Assembly: GCA_963772965.1 (NCBI GenBank)
Contig: CAVYZU010000004.1
Location: forward strand, 310,001-374,000
Direction: 5' to 3'
Length of the DNA stretch: 64,000 nt
Source: AP-15 sp963772965
GTDB taxonomy: Bacteria > Pseudomonadota > Alphaproteobacteria > ATCC43930 > CGMCC-115725
Shown: in pieces, positions 17,405-25,583 of the stretch
How positions within the stretch are numbered: the stretch's first letter is position 1
How the letters are laid out: each line of letters opens with the position of its first letter
Made by a program: the position numbers and the translations under genes
Notes under the pieces: generated by a model
The model's input: the letters and a program-made list of their open reading frames with translations, nothing else
The model's database searches: none
What the model was told of the DNA's origin: nothing

Positions 17405-18232
17405 ATGACCCCGGAGGATGCCGCGGCCGGCCGGACACTGGTGCTGGTCGGATGTGGCAAGATGGGATCAGCGCTGCTGCGCGGTTGGATTGCGAGCAAG
17501 GCCGCCGCGCGGTTTGTCGTGATCGAACCGGAAGGACTGCCGCCGGATTTGGCCGAAGCTGCCGGTGTTGCGTGGTATCGATCGCCGCAGGAGGTGCCCG
17601 ACACCGGGGCTCCCGCCGCAGTCATTTTCGCGGTCAAACCGCAAATCATCGATGACCTGCTGCCCGGCTATCGCCGCTGGGCACAGCCGCAAACCCTGTT
17701 TGTTTCGATTATCGCCGGCAAGACCATCGCCGGGATAACCTGCGGGCTCGGCGAGGTTGCGTTTATTCGCACGATGCCCAACACGCCGGCGGCAATCGGA
17801 CGCGGCATCACCGTGGCCTGCGCCAACGAGCGGGTGACAGCCGAGCAGCGCCGGTTATGCGATCAGCTTCTTGCTGCCGTCGGGGAGAGCGCCTGGGTTG
17901 AGGACGAGGTGCTGCTCGATGCCGTGACCGCTGTGTCGGGAAGCGGCCCCGCTTACGTCTTTCTGCTGATCGAGGCCTTCGCCCAGGCTGCCGAGGCGTC
18001 GGGGCTGCCGTCCGACCTCGGTTTACGGCTCGCCCGCGCCACTGTCGCCGGTTCGGGCGAATTGGCGCGCCTTTCGAGCGAGACCCCGGAACAGCTGCGC
18101 GAGGCCGTGACCAGCCCCGGCGGCACGACCCGCGCAGCGCTCGACGTATTGATGGCGAATGATGGGCTCGTCCCGTTGATCAAGCGCGCCGTGGCGGCGG
18201 CGGCCGCGCGATCGCGCGAGTTGGCGAGCTGA
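17405..18232 (+). CDS. proC: pyrroline-5-carboxylate reductase
   Basis: ProC reduces 1-pyrroline-5-carboxylate to proline with NAD(P)H. The 275-residue protein has the dinucleotide-binding start LVLVGCGKMGSALLRGW, the AVKPQIIDDLLPGY segment, RTMPNTPAAIGRG, and the family signature VSGSGPAYVFLLIEAFAQAA near the C-terminus. I chose ATG 17405 because the frame extending to 17285 overlaps ybjN and lacks similarity. The stop is 3 bases before the next start, which points to one transcript. Confidence 0.96.
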   Translation: MTPEDAAAGRTLVLVGCGKMGSALLRGWIASKAAARFVVIEPEGLPPDLAEAAGVAWYRSPQEVPDTGAPAAVIFAVKPQIIDDLLPGYRRWAQPQTLFVSIIAGKTIAGITCGLGEVAFIRTMPNTPAAIGRGITVACANERVTAEQRRLCDQLLAAVGESAWVEDEVLLDAVTAVSGSGPAYVFLLIEAFAQAAEASGLPSDLGLRLARATVAGSGELARLSSETPEQLREAVTSPGGTTRAALDVLMANDGLVPLIKRAVAAAAARSRELAS

Positions 18233-18235
18233 GCG

Positions 18236-18901
18236 ATGGCGAGGAGCAGTCGCAGAGGGAGCCAGGGGCCGAGCGGCCGTGAGCCGGATCGCGATGAAGC
18301 CGCCGCCGGCGCGAGTGAAGCTGACCGGATCATCGACGCCGCCTTTGCCCGCATTCCGATCGATGGGTGGAGGCGATTGTCGCTCGCCGCGATAGCCGCT
18401 GCCGCGGGGCTTCCGATTCTGCGGGTTTACCGCAATTTTCACTCGAAGCAGGCGATCCTTTGCGGCTTTTTTCGACGGATCGACGAAGCCGTCCTCGCCG
18501 ACCCGCCGGCTGCCGAGGAAGGCGAGCGCGCACGCGATCGTCTATTCGATCTGATCATGCGGCGATTCGACGCGCTGCGAGCTTACAAACCGGCGCTCGA
18601 AGTGTTGCGTCGCGAGTTGCCGTCCGACCCCGTCGCGATGCTCGTTACTGGGGGCGCGTTGCTGCAGTCGATCCGCTGGATGCATGAAGCCGCCGACATC
18701 GCGACAACAGGGGTGCGCGGCAAGATCGCGATAAAGTTAACGGGCGCCGCATATTTAGCGACATTGCGCGTCTGGCAGCGCGACGATTCCGCCGATCTCG
18801 GTCAGACGATGGCAACGCTAGACGCCCGGCTGCGCCGCATCGAACGCTGGTTGATGCCGACAGGCTCGATAGCACCCATGAGTGAGCCTCGCGCCGCCTA
18901 A
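18236..18901 (+). CDS. TetR-fold protein, regulator or COQ9-like
   Basis: A 221-residue helical protein. Residues about 30-80 form a TetR-type helix-turn-helix (LSLAAIAAAAGLPILRVYRN, then FHSK). The C-terminal half is less like a ligand-binding TetR and more like COQ9: a helix with YLATLRVWQRDDSADLGQTM followed by ATLDARLRRIERWL. COQ9 proteins have a TetR fold but bind lipid and help Coq7 instead of DNA. The first 25 residues are charged and disordered-looking. Genes around it (ubiK upstream, phasin downstream) do not decide between regulator and ubiquinone-synthesis helper. Confidence 0.7.
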   Translation: MARSSRRGSQGPSGREPDRDEAAAGASEADRIIDAAFARIPIDGWRRLSLAAIAAAAGLPILRVYRNFHSKQAILCGFFRRIDEAVLADPPAAEEGERARDRLFDLIMRRFDALRAYKPALEVLRRELPSDPVAMLVTGGALLQSIRWMHEAADIATTGVRGKIAIKLTGAAYLATLRVWQRDDSADLGQTMATLDARLRRIERWLMPTGSIAPMSEPRAA

Positions 18902-19010
18902 TTTTGCTGCACTGCAAAAAACTTTCCTTGACGCCGATTGGGCAAGCGCCGATATTTTGGGCGTTGTGCGCCGCACAATTGCCAAAAACTCCCTGAACGG
19001 AACCCCATCC

Positions 19011-19445
19011 ATGCCTGAAGCCCGCCCGAGCTTTTTCGATTTTGACGTAACCAAAATGATGTCTGACTTCCGCTTTCGTCCGTTCGACGTCGAGGCGCTG
19101 ATGGCGTCGCAGCGCCGCAATATCGAGGCGCTGAGCCAAGCCAATCAGCTTGCGGTCGAAGGCGTTCAGGCGGTAGCCCGGCGCCAGATCGAAATCACCC
19201 GCCAAGCCATGGAAGACGCCTCGACATTGTTCCGCGAGATGACGCAGCCGGCCTCGCCCGAGGAGCGGATCGCCAAAAACACCGAATACGCAAAACAAAT
19301 GTTGGAAAAGAGCATCAGCCACGGGCGCGAAATTACCGAACTTGCGGCGAAGGCCGGCACCGAAGCTGCGGACGTGTTGCGTAAACGCGCGAGCGAGGGT
19401 CTGGACGAATTGCGCGAAATGGCAAAGCAGCACGCCACGCGCTGA
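19011..19445 (+). CDS. phasin family protein
   Basis: A 144-residue all-helical protein of the phasin group, which coats polyhydroxyalkanoate granules or acts as a general amphipathic chaperone. Recognised by FRPFDVEALMASQRRNIEAL, a segment typical of the family, and by the long heptad-patterned helix that follows (QANQLAVEGVQAVARRQIEI). ATG 19011 was chosen because the frame upstream to 18882 overlaps the preceding gene. It probably has its own promoter in 18902-19010, a stretch with CTTTCCTTGACGCCGATT. No PHA synthase gene is in the window. Confidence 0.9.
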   Translation: MPEARPSFFDFDVTKMMSDFRFRPFDVEALMASQRRNIEALSQANQLAVEGVQAVARRQIEITRQAMEDASTLFREMTQPASPEERIAKNTEYAKQMLEKSISHGREITELAAKAGTEAADVLRKRASEGLDELREMAKQHATR

Positions 19446-19685
19446 TCGCCCCGTCTGTAATTGAAAGGCCGTGCCGTGCGTCAATCCGGTTCCGCGGCAC
19501 CGCCTCGTCAACAGCACCTTTGACCGGCCGCGTCGGGTCTCGCAACGCCGCGATCAGGGGGAACATCTCCCCGGCTCTAGTCGCCCCGACGCAAATCTCA
19601 TCCATCAGCGTCACAAAGGCCGCCTTGACGGCCTAGGTGTCGGGGGGTCAGGCTAGCTCATCGATCGATGCGTCGGAGCCTGGCC

Positions 19686-20945
19686 ATGAAGCTGATGTGG
19701 TTTCACCTGATGCCGTATACCGAGTTGCCGGACGACTTCCGCGAGAAGCATCCGTCGGTTTGGATCGACATCCATTCCTCGCTGTTCGACCCGCGGCGCG
19801 CGCATCACATGTACAACGACTTTATGGACGAGCTCGAATTTGCCGCCGAATGCGGTTTTGACGCGGTTTGTGTCAACGAGCACCACTCGAACGGCTATGG
19901 GCTGATGCCCTCGCCCAACCTGATCGCCTCCGCCCTCTCGCGCCGCACCAGCAACGCGGCTTTGTGCGTGATGGGCAATTCGTTGGCGCTTTACAACCCG
20001 CCGACGCGGGTCGCCGAAGAATTCGCGATGATCGACGTGATCTCCGGTGGGCGTTTGATTGCCGGCTTCCCGGTCGGCACGCCGATGGACACCTGCTTTG
20101 CCTATGGCCAGAACCCGAGCCAATTGCGCGGTCGCTATTACGAAGCTCATGACTTGATCCTGCGGGCCTGGACCGAACAGGACACCTTTGCGTTCAATGG
20201 CCGCTTCAACCAGCAGCGCTATGTCAACATCTGGCCGCGGCCGGTGCAAAGGCCGCACCCGCCGATTTGGATACCGGGCGGCGGCTCGGTCGAAACCTGG
20301 CAGTGGTGCGCGCAGATGGATTACGTCTACGCGTACCTGTCCTATTTCGGGTTCAAGGACGGGCGCGCCACAATGCAGGGCTTTTGGGACGAGATGGCGT
20401 GGCTCGGCAAGGACCGGAACCCGTATCGCGCCGGATTTCTGCAATTCGTCGGCGTCGCCGAAAGCCGCGAAAAAGCGATGGAGCTCTACAAGACGCCGGC
20501 CGAATATTTCTATGGTCGCTGCCTGCGCGTCGATGCGAAATGGGCGATGCCGCCAGGCTATATCACCGAGGCCACTCAGCGCGCCGGCGTGCAAGGACAG
20601 ATCGGCCGCGCCGCGAGCCTCAACGCCCGCCAGCAGGCGCGCGCGACGACCGACATCGCCGACATCGTCGATCGCGGCTATGTCATTGTCGGCTCACCCG
20701 ACGAAGTCGTCGAGCAACTGACCGAGGTCGCGACCGACCTCAATGTCGGCCATCTGATGCTATTGCTGCAATTCGGCAGTATGGGCAAGGAATTGGCGGC
20801 CTATAACACGAAGCTCTTTGCTGAGCGGGTCATGCCAAAGCTCAAGGGCCTCTTCTCCGAATGGGAAGACCGCTGGTGGCCGCAGCCGATGGCGCAGACC
20901 GAGCGCGCCATGGTGCAGCCCCCATTGCTCGCCGCCGCGGAATAG
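19686..20945 (+). CDS. LLM-class flavin-dependent monooxygenase
   Basis: A 419-residue member of the bacterial luciferase-like family. It has the barrel start MKLMWFHLMPYTELPDDF, the VNEHHSNGYGLMPSPNLIAS motif seen in flavin-dependent alkane/alkanal-type oxygenases, GRLIAGFPVGTP, and a region with WPRPVQRPHPPIWIPGGG. Such enzymes need reduced flavin from a separate reductase, none of which is nearby. The substrate is unknown. ATG 19686 is preferred to 19668 because homologues begin at MKLMWF. It ends a same-strand block and is followed by an inverted repeat at 20967-21053. Confidence 0.9.
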   Translation: MKLMWFHLMPYTELPDDFREKHPSVWIDIHSSLFDPRRAHHMYNDFMDELEFAAECGFDAVCVNEHHSNGYGLMPSPNLIASALSRRTSNAALCVMGNSLALYNPPTRVAEEFAMIDVISGGRLIAGFPVGTPMDTCFAYGQNPSQLRGRYYEAHDLILRAWTEQDTFAFNGRFNQQRYVNIWPRPVQRPHPPIWIPGGGSVETWQWCAQMDYVYAYLSYFGFKDGRATMQGFWDEMAWLGKDRNPYRAGFLQFVGVAESREKAMELYKTPAEYFYGRCLRVDAKWAMPPGYITEATQRAGVQGQIGRAASLNARQQARATTDIADIVDRGYVIVGSPDEVVEQLTEVATDLNVGHLMLLLQFGSMGKELAAYNTKLFAERVMPKLKGLFSEWEDRWWPQPMAQTERAMVQPPLLAAAE

Positions 20946-20966
20946 CGACGCATTTCCGACGGAGCG

Positions 20967-21053
20967 GTAGGATGGTTTGAGCCTGGGCGAAAACCCATCG
21001 GACCACAGAGGTTCGGGGACGAACGGCGGGTTTCGCAGGCTCAACCCACCTAC
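20967..21053. repeat. long inverted repeat between genes
   Basis: The left arm begins GTAGGATGGTTTGAGCCTGG (20967-20997) and the right arm is 21026-21053. The right arm read on the opposite strand begins GTAGGTGGGTTGAGCCTGCG. The arms therefore match imperfectly over about 28 bases around a 28-base loop. Elements with GTAGGATGGGTTGAGC and CGAAACCCATC termini are widespread intergenic repeats in proteobacteria. This copy lies exactly between the GC-rich monooxygenase gene and the AT-richer dGTPase gene. Confidence 0.7.
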
Positions 21054-21155
21054 TGCGGAGCGGCCGCCTACACCAAAAACCTATTGGGGAAAAATCTGCC
21101 AGGGGGATCCCGCCGAGCGCGTCTGATCTGTTCGAGGAAACTCGGGGCTGGCGGC

Positions 21156-22685
21156 TTATAGTGGCGAATATATAGTCTCAGGATTTGTTCCATAGAGCCT
21201 TCTGTAGAATTCTATTGCATATCTATCCGTCATCCCTGCTATAAAATCACATACGATCCTTTTTTTCTCTGCCCCACTCTCGATCTCTCTATACATTTCA
21301 CGAAAGTCATCTGGCATAAGCAGTTCGCCACTTCCTTCGTTCAATGCCTTAAATATATCTTGAATAATTTCTTTACCCCTGTATGCCGTTACCTTTAATC
21401 TCGGTGACATGATCATCGCTTGATAGGTAAAATTCTTCAGCGTCTCAACACGTTTAAACATATCTATTTCTAATCTTGCACGAGAGAGCCACGGCTGTTT
21501 CGCATCAGGGAGAACCTCGACCCCTTCAATAAATTTGCCCACTAAGACTGACGTTAGGTCATGCCGAAAATATCCGTTGGAAGCTACCAATTTGCTGGTA
21601 CGAGCACTTTGCGCTGTGACGGCCGCAGCATCTTCCGGCCTTTCGACCGTCAGTCCCTTGAGTTCATGCAGATCATAAATTCCAGGGATCAGTTCCACCA
21701 ATATGCTATAAAAATCGCTCGTCGTGTATTGACGCTGAGCTTTTGGCACATCAGGGTAATACCGGTCGAGGCGCTTTGTAATTTCAGAAACCAGATGCGG
21801 TAATATGTCTTCGTAATTAGCCAACATCGCGACTGGATCAAGGAATCCTGCCTTGAAGGAGTCATCCAAATCGTATGTAGAATAAGCAATATCATCAGCA
21901 ATATCCATTATGGAGCACTCTATAGTCTTAAAATCCTTAAATGTGCTAATTGTTTTACTGAAACCAACGTTTTCCTTAATATCTCGAACCAAAGCCGCTT
22001 CGGTAAAGTAGTATCCTTTTGAAATACCACTTTGAGAATTCCGATCTTTGCGAAGCTCCGGAATTCTACGGTCATATTTCAGAACACTCGCCAGCGTCCT
22101 GTATGTGAGATTTAATCCCGCCCGGTTGTCGCGTCCGGCTTTGACAACTTCCTTTCCTGATGCATTGCTCGTTAGTGTCTGGCGCTTTTCTAGACGAGCC
22201 AAAATTCGTAGTGTTTGGGCGTTTCCTTCGAAGCCGCCCGAATCGGCCATGCATTCGTCCAATGCTTCCTCTCCATTATGACCGAACGGAGGATGACCAA
22301 GATCGTGGGCGAGCGCAGCGGACTCTACGAGATCGGTGTCGATCTTCATTTCCGGCGCACTGAAGAGTTTGTTGGTCGCGTTAATCCGTATGGCAATGGA
22401 CTTCGCCACTTGGGCGACTTCGAGGGAATGGGTTAGCCGATTGCGGAAATAATCACTCTCGTGGCTGGGAAAGAGCTGTGTCTTACCTTGCAGCCGCCGA
22501 AAAGCAGGCGAGTGCAATATCCGGCCATAATCACGGCGGAAGGGAGTTCGGTAGGCCCCTGGGGGATCGTTAACGGAGACGACACGGGCTCTATCGCCTG
22601 ATTGATAGAGCCCCGCCGTCGTCCTCGGTTTATCCTGGCGATCGCCAGAGGTATCGTCGGGAAGAGCAGAAGTTTGCCGTCTCAC
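21156..22685 (-). CDS. dgt: dGTP triphosphohydrolase (HD domain)
   Basis: A 509-residue dGTPase, which releases tripolyphosphate from dGTP. Seen are RDYGRILHSPAFRRLQGKTQ, the first HD residues in RLTHSLEVAQ, the HD motif LAHDLGHPPFGHNGEEAL, and DIADDIAYSTYDLDDSFKAG with the later HD-domain acid residues. Length fits the long (E. coli-like) class. Its codon use is much AT-richer than that of every neighbour, and the gene is flanked by an inverted repeat and a non-coding stretch, suggesting acquisition. Some dGTPases limit phage replication by draining dNTPs; that role is speculative here. Confidence 0.93.
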   Translation of the reverse strand: MRRQTSALPDDTSGDRQDKPRTTAGLYQSGDRARVVSVNDPPGAYRTPFRRDYGRILHSPAFRRLQGKTQLFPSHESDYFRNRLTHSLEVAQVAKSIAIRINATNKLFSAPEMKIDTDLVESAALAHDLGHPPFGHNGEEALDECMADSGGFEGNAQTLRILARLEKRQTLTSNASGKEVVKAGRDNRAGLNLTYRTLASVLKYDRRIPELRKDRNSQSGISKGYYFTEAALVRDIKENVGFSKTISTFKDFKTIECSIMDIADDIAYSTYDLDDSFKAGFLDPVAMLANYEDILPHLVSEITKRLDRYYPDVPKAQRQYTTSDFYSILVELIPGIYDLHELKGLTVERPEDAAAVTAQSARTSKLVASNGYFRHDLTSVLVGKFIEGVEVLPDAKQPWLSRARLEIDMFKRVETLKNFTYQAMIMSPRLKVTAYRGKEIIQDIFKALNEGSGELLMPDDFREMYREIESGAEKKRIVCDFIAGMTDRYAIEFYRRLYGTNPETIYSPL

Positions 22686-23135
22686 AGGACGCTTGTTTCC
22701 CGCGACGGGATCTAGTCCCGTTTTGCGCGACCTGACGTGCTCCGGTCGGCCGTCCTGCTTTCTGACGAGCCTCTCATCCTGCCATCTGAAGAATCACGGT
22801 GAGTCGTCTTCCTCCCCAGAAGGGCCGAACGCATTTCACTTTGCTCTTTCCAGACCCGAGTGCTGGCGCGGCTTACCAATTCGGATGCGAAGCCGCGCGA
22901 CGACTTAGTATCTGCCATGAGCGCCTCCTTTGTTCTCCGGTTTCGTGTAATGCTTTTGGGCGAAAAGGTACACTCAAAACAAAGCGATTTTTAGACGGCG
23001 ATGTGTGATCATGCGGCCGGCCTCGTCGCGCGACTAATGGCGGACATGCCGACCTTGTAGCTGTAGGCCAATTCTGCAGCGTAGCGCCCTCCGCGCGGAG
23101 TTGGCTGGCCTCTCTTTGTTGTGCCGGAGGTCGCC
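22686..23135. other. intergenic region upstream of dgt
   Basis: Apart from the short candidate gene at 22712-22918, no frame looks protein-like. The half next to dgt (22690-22800) keeps moderate AT content; the half next to the PoxB-type gene is GC-rich. The AAAGCGATTTTTAG stretch around 22980-22993 is the only obvious T-run, on the plus strand. I see no clear tRNA or attachment-site repeat. Confidence 0.4.
22712..22918 (-). CDS. possible small basic protein
   Basis: A 68-residue frame whose start is preceded by an excellent ribosome site (CAAAGGAGGCGCTCATG on the coding strand). The N-terminus MADTKSSRGFASELVS faintly recalls the RGFAS motif of small KGG-type stress proteins, but the rest is Ser/Arg-rich and shows no repeat of that motif. 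It lies just upstream of dgt on the same strand, with 26 bases between them. The translation signal is the best evidence; the sequence itself is not convincing. Confidence 0.4.
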   Translation of the reverse strand: MADTKSSRGFASELVSRASTRVWKEQSEMRSALLGRKTTHRDSSDGRMRGSSESRTADRSTSGRAKRD

Positions 23136-24860
23136 CTACCGGCGGAGGTTGGTGCGGGCGAGTTCGACGATCTCGTCGCCGCGGCCGCTCATGACAGCCT
23201 TGAGCATATAGAGCGTGAAGCCTTTGGCCATTTCGGCAGTGACGCGCGGCGGCATCGCCAGTTCCTGGCGATTGACGACGGCATCGATCAGCACCGGGCC
23301 GGGGTGAGCGAATGCCTCGCGCAATTTGCCGTCGACCTCGGCTGGATCGGTAATGCGCACGCCCTTGATCCCGACCGCTTCGGCCATTGCCGCGAAGTTC
23401 GGATTGGCGAGGTCGGTGCCCACCGGCAGGAAACCGGTCGATTTCTGCTCGAGTTCGACAAAACCAAGCGCGCCGTTGTTGAACACCACGACCTTGATCG
23501 GGAGTTTGAGCTGCGCGAGGCTCAACAAATCGCCCATCAGCATTGAAAACCCGCCATCGCCCGACAATGAGACGATTTGGCGCTGCGGGAAGGCCGCTTG
23601 GGCGCCGATCGCCTGCGGTAATGCATTCGCCATCGAGCCATGCCAGAACGAGCCGATCAGCCGACGCCGGCCGTTCATTGCCAGATAACGGGCGGCCCAC
23701 ACGGTCGGCAAACCGACATCACAGGTAAAAATCGCATCGTCGCTTGCCAATTCGCTGACGATACGGGCTATTTGCTGCGGATGCAGAACCCCGCCCGCAC
23801 GGCCCGTGGCGAGTTCGTCGAGTGATTTGCGCGCGTCGCGGTAATGCCGCAGGCAGGCGTCGAGGTGCACCCGATCGGTTTTTACCGTCAAGCGCGGCAG
23901 TATCGCCCGCAAGGTGTGGACGACATCGCCGATAATGCCGAGTTCGACCGGTGCGCGCCTGCCAATCGCCTCGGGGCGGATGTCGATCTGCGCAATGCGG
24001 GCGCCGGCCGGGTAGAATTGCCGATACGGGAAATCGGTGCCGAGCATCAACAGCGTGTCGCAATCCTCCATCGCGTGATAGCCGGAGGAAAAGCCGATCA
24101 GCCCGGTCATGCCGACATCGTACGGGTTCTCCCACTCGATGTGCTCCTTGCCGCGCAAGGCATGGACAATCGGCGCCTTCAGCGTTTCGGCGAGTTCGAC
24201 AATTTCGTCATGGGCCCCGATGCAGCCACCGCCGCACAGCAAGGTCACCGATCCCGCCTGGTTCAAGAATTCAACAAGGCGGGTCAGCGAATCCGGCGAC
24301 GGAAGCACCTCCGGGGCGGCGGGCACGAGACCGTGCGGCTTTGAGGCTGGGGAAATGGCGGCAGGCCTGAGCGCAACATCGCCCGGAATGACGATGACGC
24401 TGACGCAGCGCTCGCCGATTGCGCGGCGCACCGCGATTTCGAGCGCTCGCGGCATCTGCTCGGGGGTCGAGACCAGCTCGCAATAGCTGCTGCACTCGCG
24501 AAACAGATGCTCGGGGTGAGTTTCCTGGAAATAGCCCGAACCGATTTCGGGTGAGGGGATGTGGGCGGCGATCGCGACCACCGGCACCCGCGAGCGCTGG
24601 CAATCATAAAGCCCGTTGATCAGGTGCAGGTTGCCGGGGCCGCAGCTGCCAGCGCACACCGCAAGCTCGCCGGTGACATGCGCATCGGCGCCGGCGGCAA
24701 ACGCGGCGACCTCCTCGTGGCGCACATGCAGCCAGGCGATGCCGCCATGTCGGCGCAGCGCATCGGTAAAGCCGTTGAGGCTGTCGCCGACGATGCCGTA
24801 AATTCGTTTTACGCCGGCCGCGGCGAGGGTCGCCACCATCTGATCGGCAACGGATGGCAT
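23136..24860 (-). CDS. poxB: pyruvate dehydrogenase (quinone)-type ThDP enzyme, PoxB-like
   Basis: A 574-residue thiamine diphosphate enzyme. The Glu-bearing N-terminal region is LHVRHEEVAAFAAGA, with GSCGPGNLHLINGLYDCQRSR (read in two parts) next. The cofactor motif is SGDGGFSMLMGDL ending in VVFNNGALGF, and the C-terminus ends ARTNLRR. The combination GYFQETHPEHLFRECSSYCE with the C-terminal helix MLKAVMSGRGDEIVELA closely resembles PoxB, which decarboxylates pyruvate to acetate and CO2 and passes electrons through FAD to membrane ubiquinone. The gene is single. Acetolactate synthase-like or oxalyl-CoA decarboxylase-like alternatives are less likely. Confidence 0.88.
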   Translation of the reverse strand: MPSVADQMVATLAAAGVKRIYGIVGDSLNGFTDALRRHGGIAWLHVRHEEVAAFAAGADAHVTGELAVCAGSCGPGNLHLINGLYDCQRSRVPVVAIAAHIPSPEIGSGYFQETHPEHLFRECSSYCELVSTPEQMPRALEIAVRRAIGERCVSVIVIPGDVALRPAAISPASKPHGLVPAAPEVLPSPDSLTRLVEFLNQAGSVTLLCGGGCIGAHDEIVELAETLKAPIVHALRGKEHIEWENPYDVGMTGLIGFSSGYHAMEDCDTLLMLGTDFPYRQFYPAGARIAQIDIRPEAIGRRAPVELGIIGDVVHTLRAILPRLTVKTDRVHLDACLRHYRDARKSLDELATGRAGGVLHPQQIARIVSELASDDAIFTCDVGLPTVWAARYLAMNGRRRLIGSFWHGSMANALPQAIGAQAAFPQRQIVSLSGDGGFSMLMGDLLSLAQLKLPIKVVVFNNGALGFVELEQKSTGFLPVGTDLANPNFAAMAEAVGIKGVRITDPAEVDGKLREAFAHPGPVLIDAVVNRQELAMPPRVTAEMAKGFTLYMLKAVMSGRGDEIVELARTNLRR

Positions 24861-25020
24861 GGGCTATCCTCCTGTTCGCGCGAAAAGGCTCGCTACTTTA
24901 GGCGAACGCGTTTCGCCCCAGCTAATATCCGGGTGCCGAGGCCACGACTTGGGCCAGAGCGTCGATCGCGCTTTTATTTGCCGGCGCGGCTTCCGGATTT
25001 ATTTAAACCTGACCTCGCTG

Positions 25021-25509
25021 TCAGGACACGAGGCAGTCGGTACTGTTCTCGGAAGCGGCCGGCTTTGGGGTATCGCTGGGGAACGGGACGCCTTCATTAG
25101 GGCCGGCGCCAATCTTGGTGATTCCGGTCGCGACCGGCGGCCGGTTCGGATCGGCGCCGGTGACAATTGTGCCGCCCGACACCACCTCCCGGCGATCCGG
25201 CCAGAGAAACTGGAAATTGTTGATGCTGCGCTCGGTGCCGCTCGAAATGTAAATCGGTGAGGTCAGACGAAACACGCGACCGCTAATCTGCGCGCCAACA
25301 CTGCGTCCAGTCTCGCCCCAGACAACCGCGTCCCCGCGAAACCAGGCGTTCAAGGCCGCGCTGTCGTCGTGCCGACCGTCGCCCCACAACACGACAAGCT
25401 TGGCGCCGCATTTTGAGCTATTAGCGGCGGAGACGGGGGACGCCGTCGCGAGCGCCACCAGCAATAGGGCTGCCAATCGGAACATCGCTGCCGTTGATAC
25501 CATCGCCAT
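25021..25509 (-). CDS. small exported protein resembling the first turn of a pectate-lyase-3 beta-helix
   Basis: A 162-residue protein with a signal peptide (cleavage near VSA-ANS). The mature start has LVVLWGDGRHDDSAALNAWF, whose GDGxxDDxxAL pattern is the hallmark of the N-terminal cap of pectate-lyase-3 (right-handed beta-helix) proteins, followed by RVFRLTSPIYISSGTERSIN, also typical of the first coils. The rest of the helix, with any catalytic residues, is absent, so it is not an active lyase. It lies 74 bases after the GMC oxidoreductase on the same strand and is probably the last gene of that operon. Confidence 0.75.
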   Translation of the reverse strand: MAMVSTAAMFRLAALLLVALATASPVSAANSSKCGAKLVVLWGDGRHDDSAALNAWFRGDAVVWGETGRSVGAQISGRVFRLTSPIYISSGTERSINNFQFLWPDRREVVSGGTIVTGADPNRPPVATGITKIGAGPNEGVPFPSDTPKPAASENSTDCLVS

Positions 25510-25583
25510 CGTCCGCCCATAGGTGGGCTCATCGCGAAAAGCGTCAACGTCGGTGATGTCGCGATCGGCGCCGTCAGGTGAGT

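Noticed and set aside
21048..21160. Possible phage attachment site next to dgt
   Set aside because: No tRNA gene, integrase or direct repeat flanking the segment could be found.
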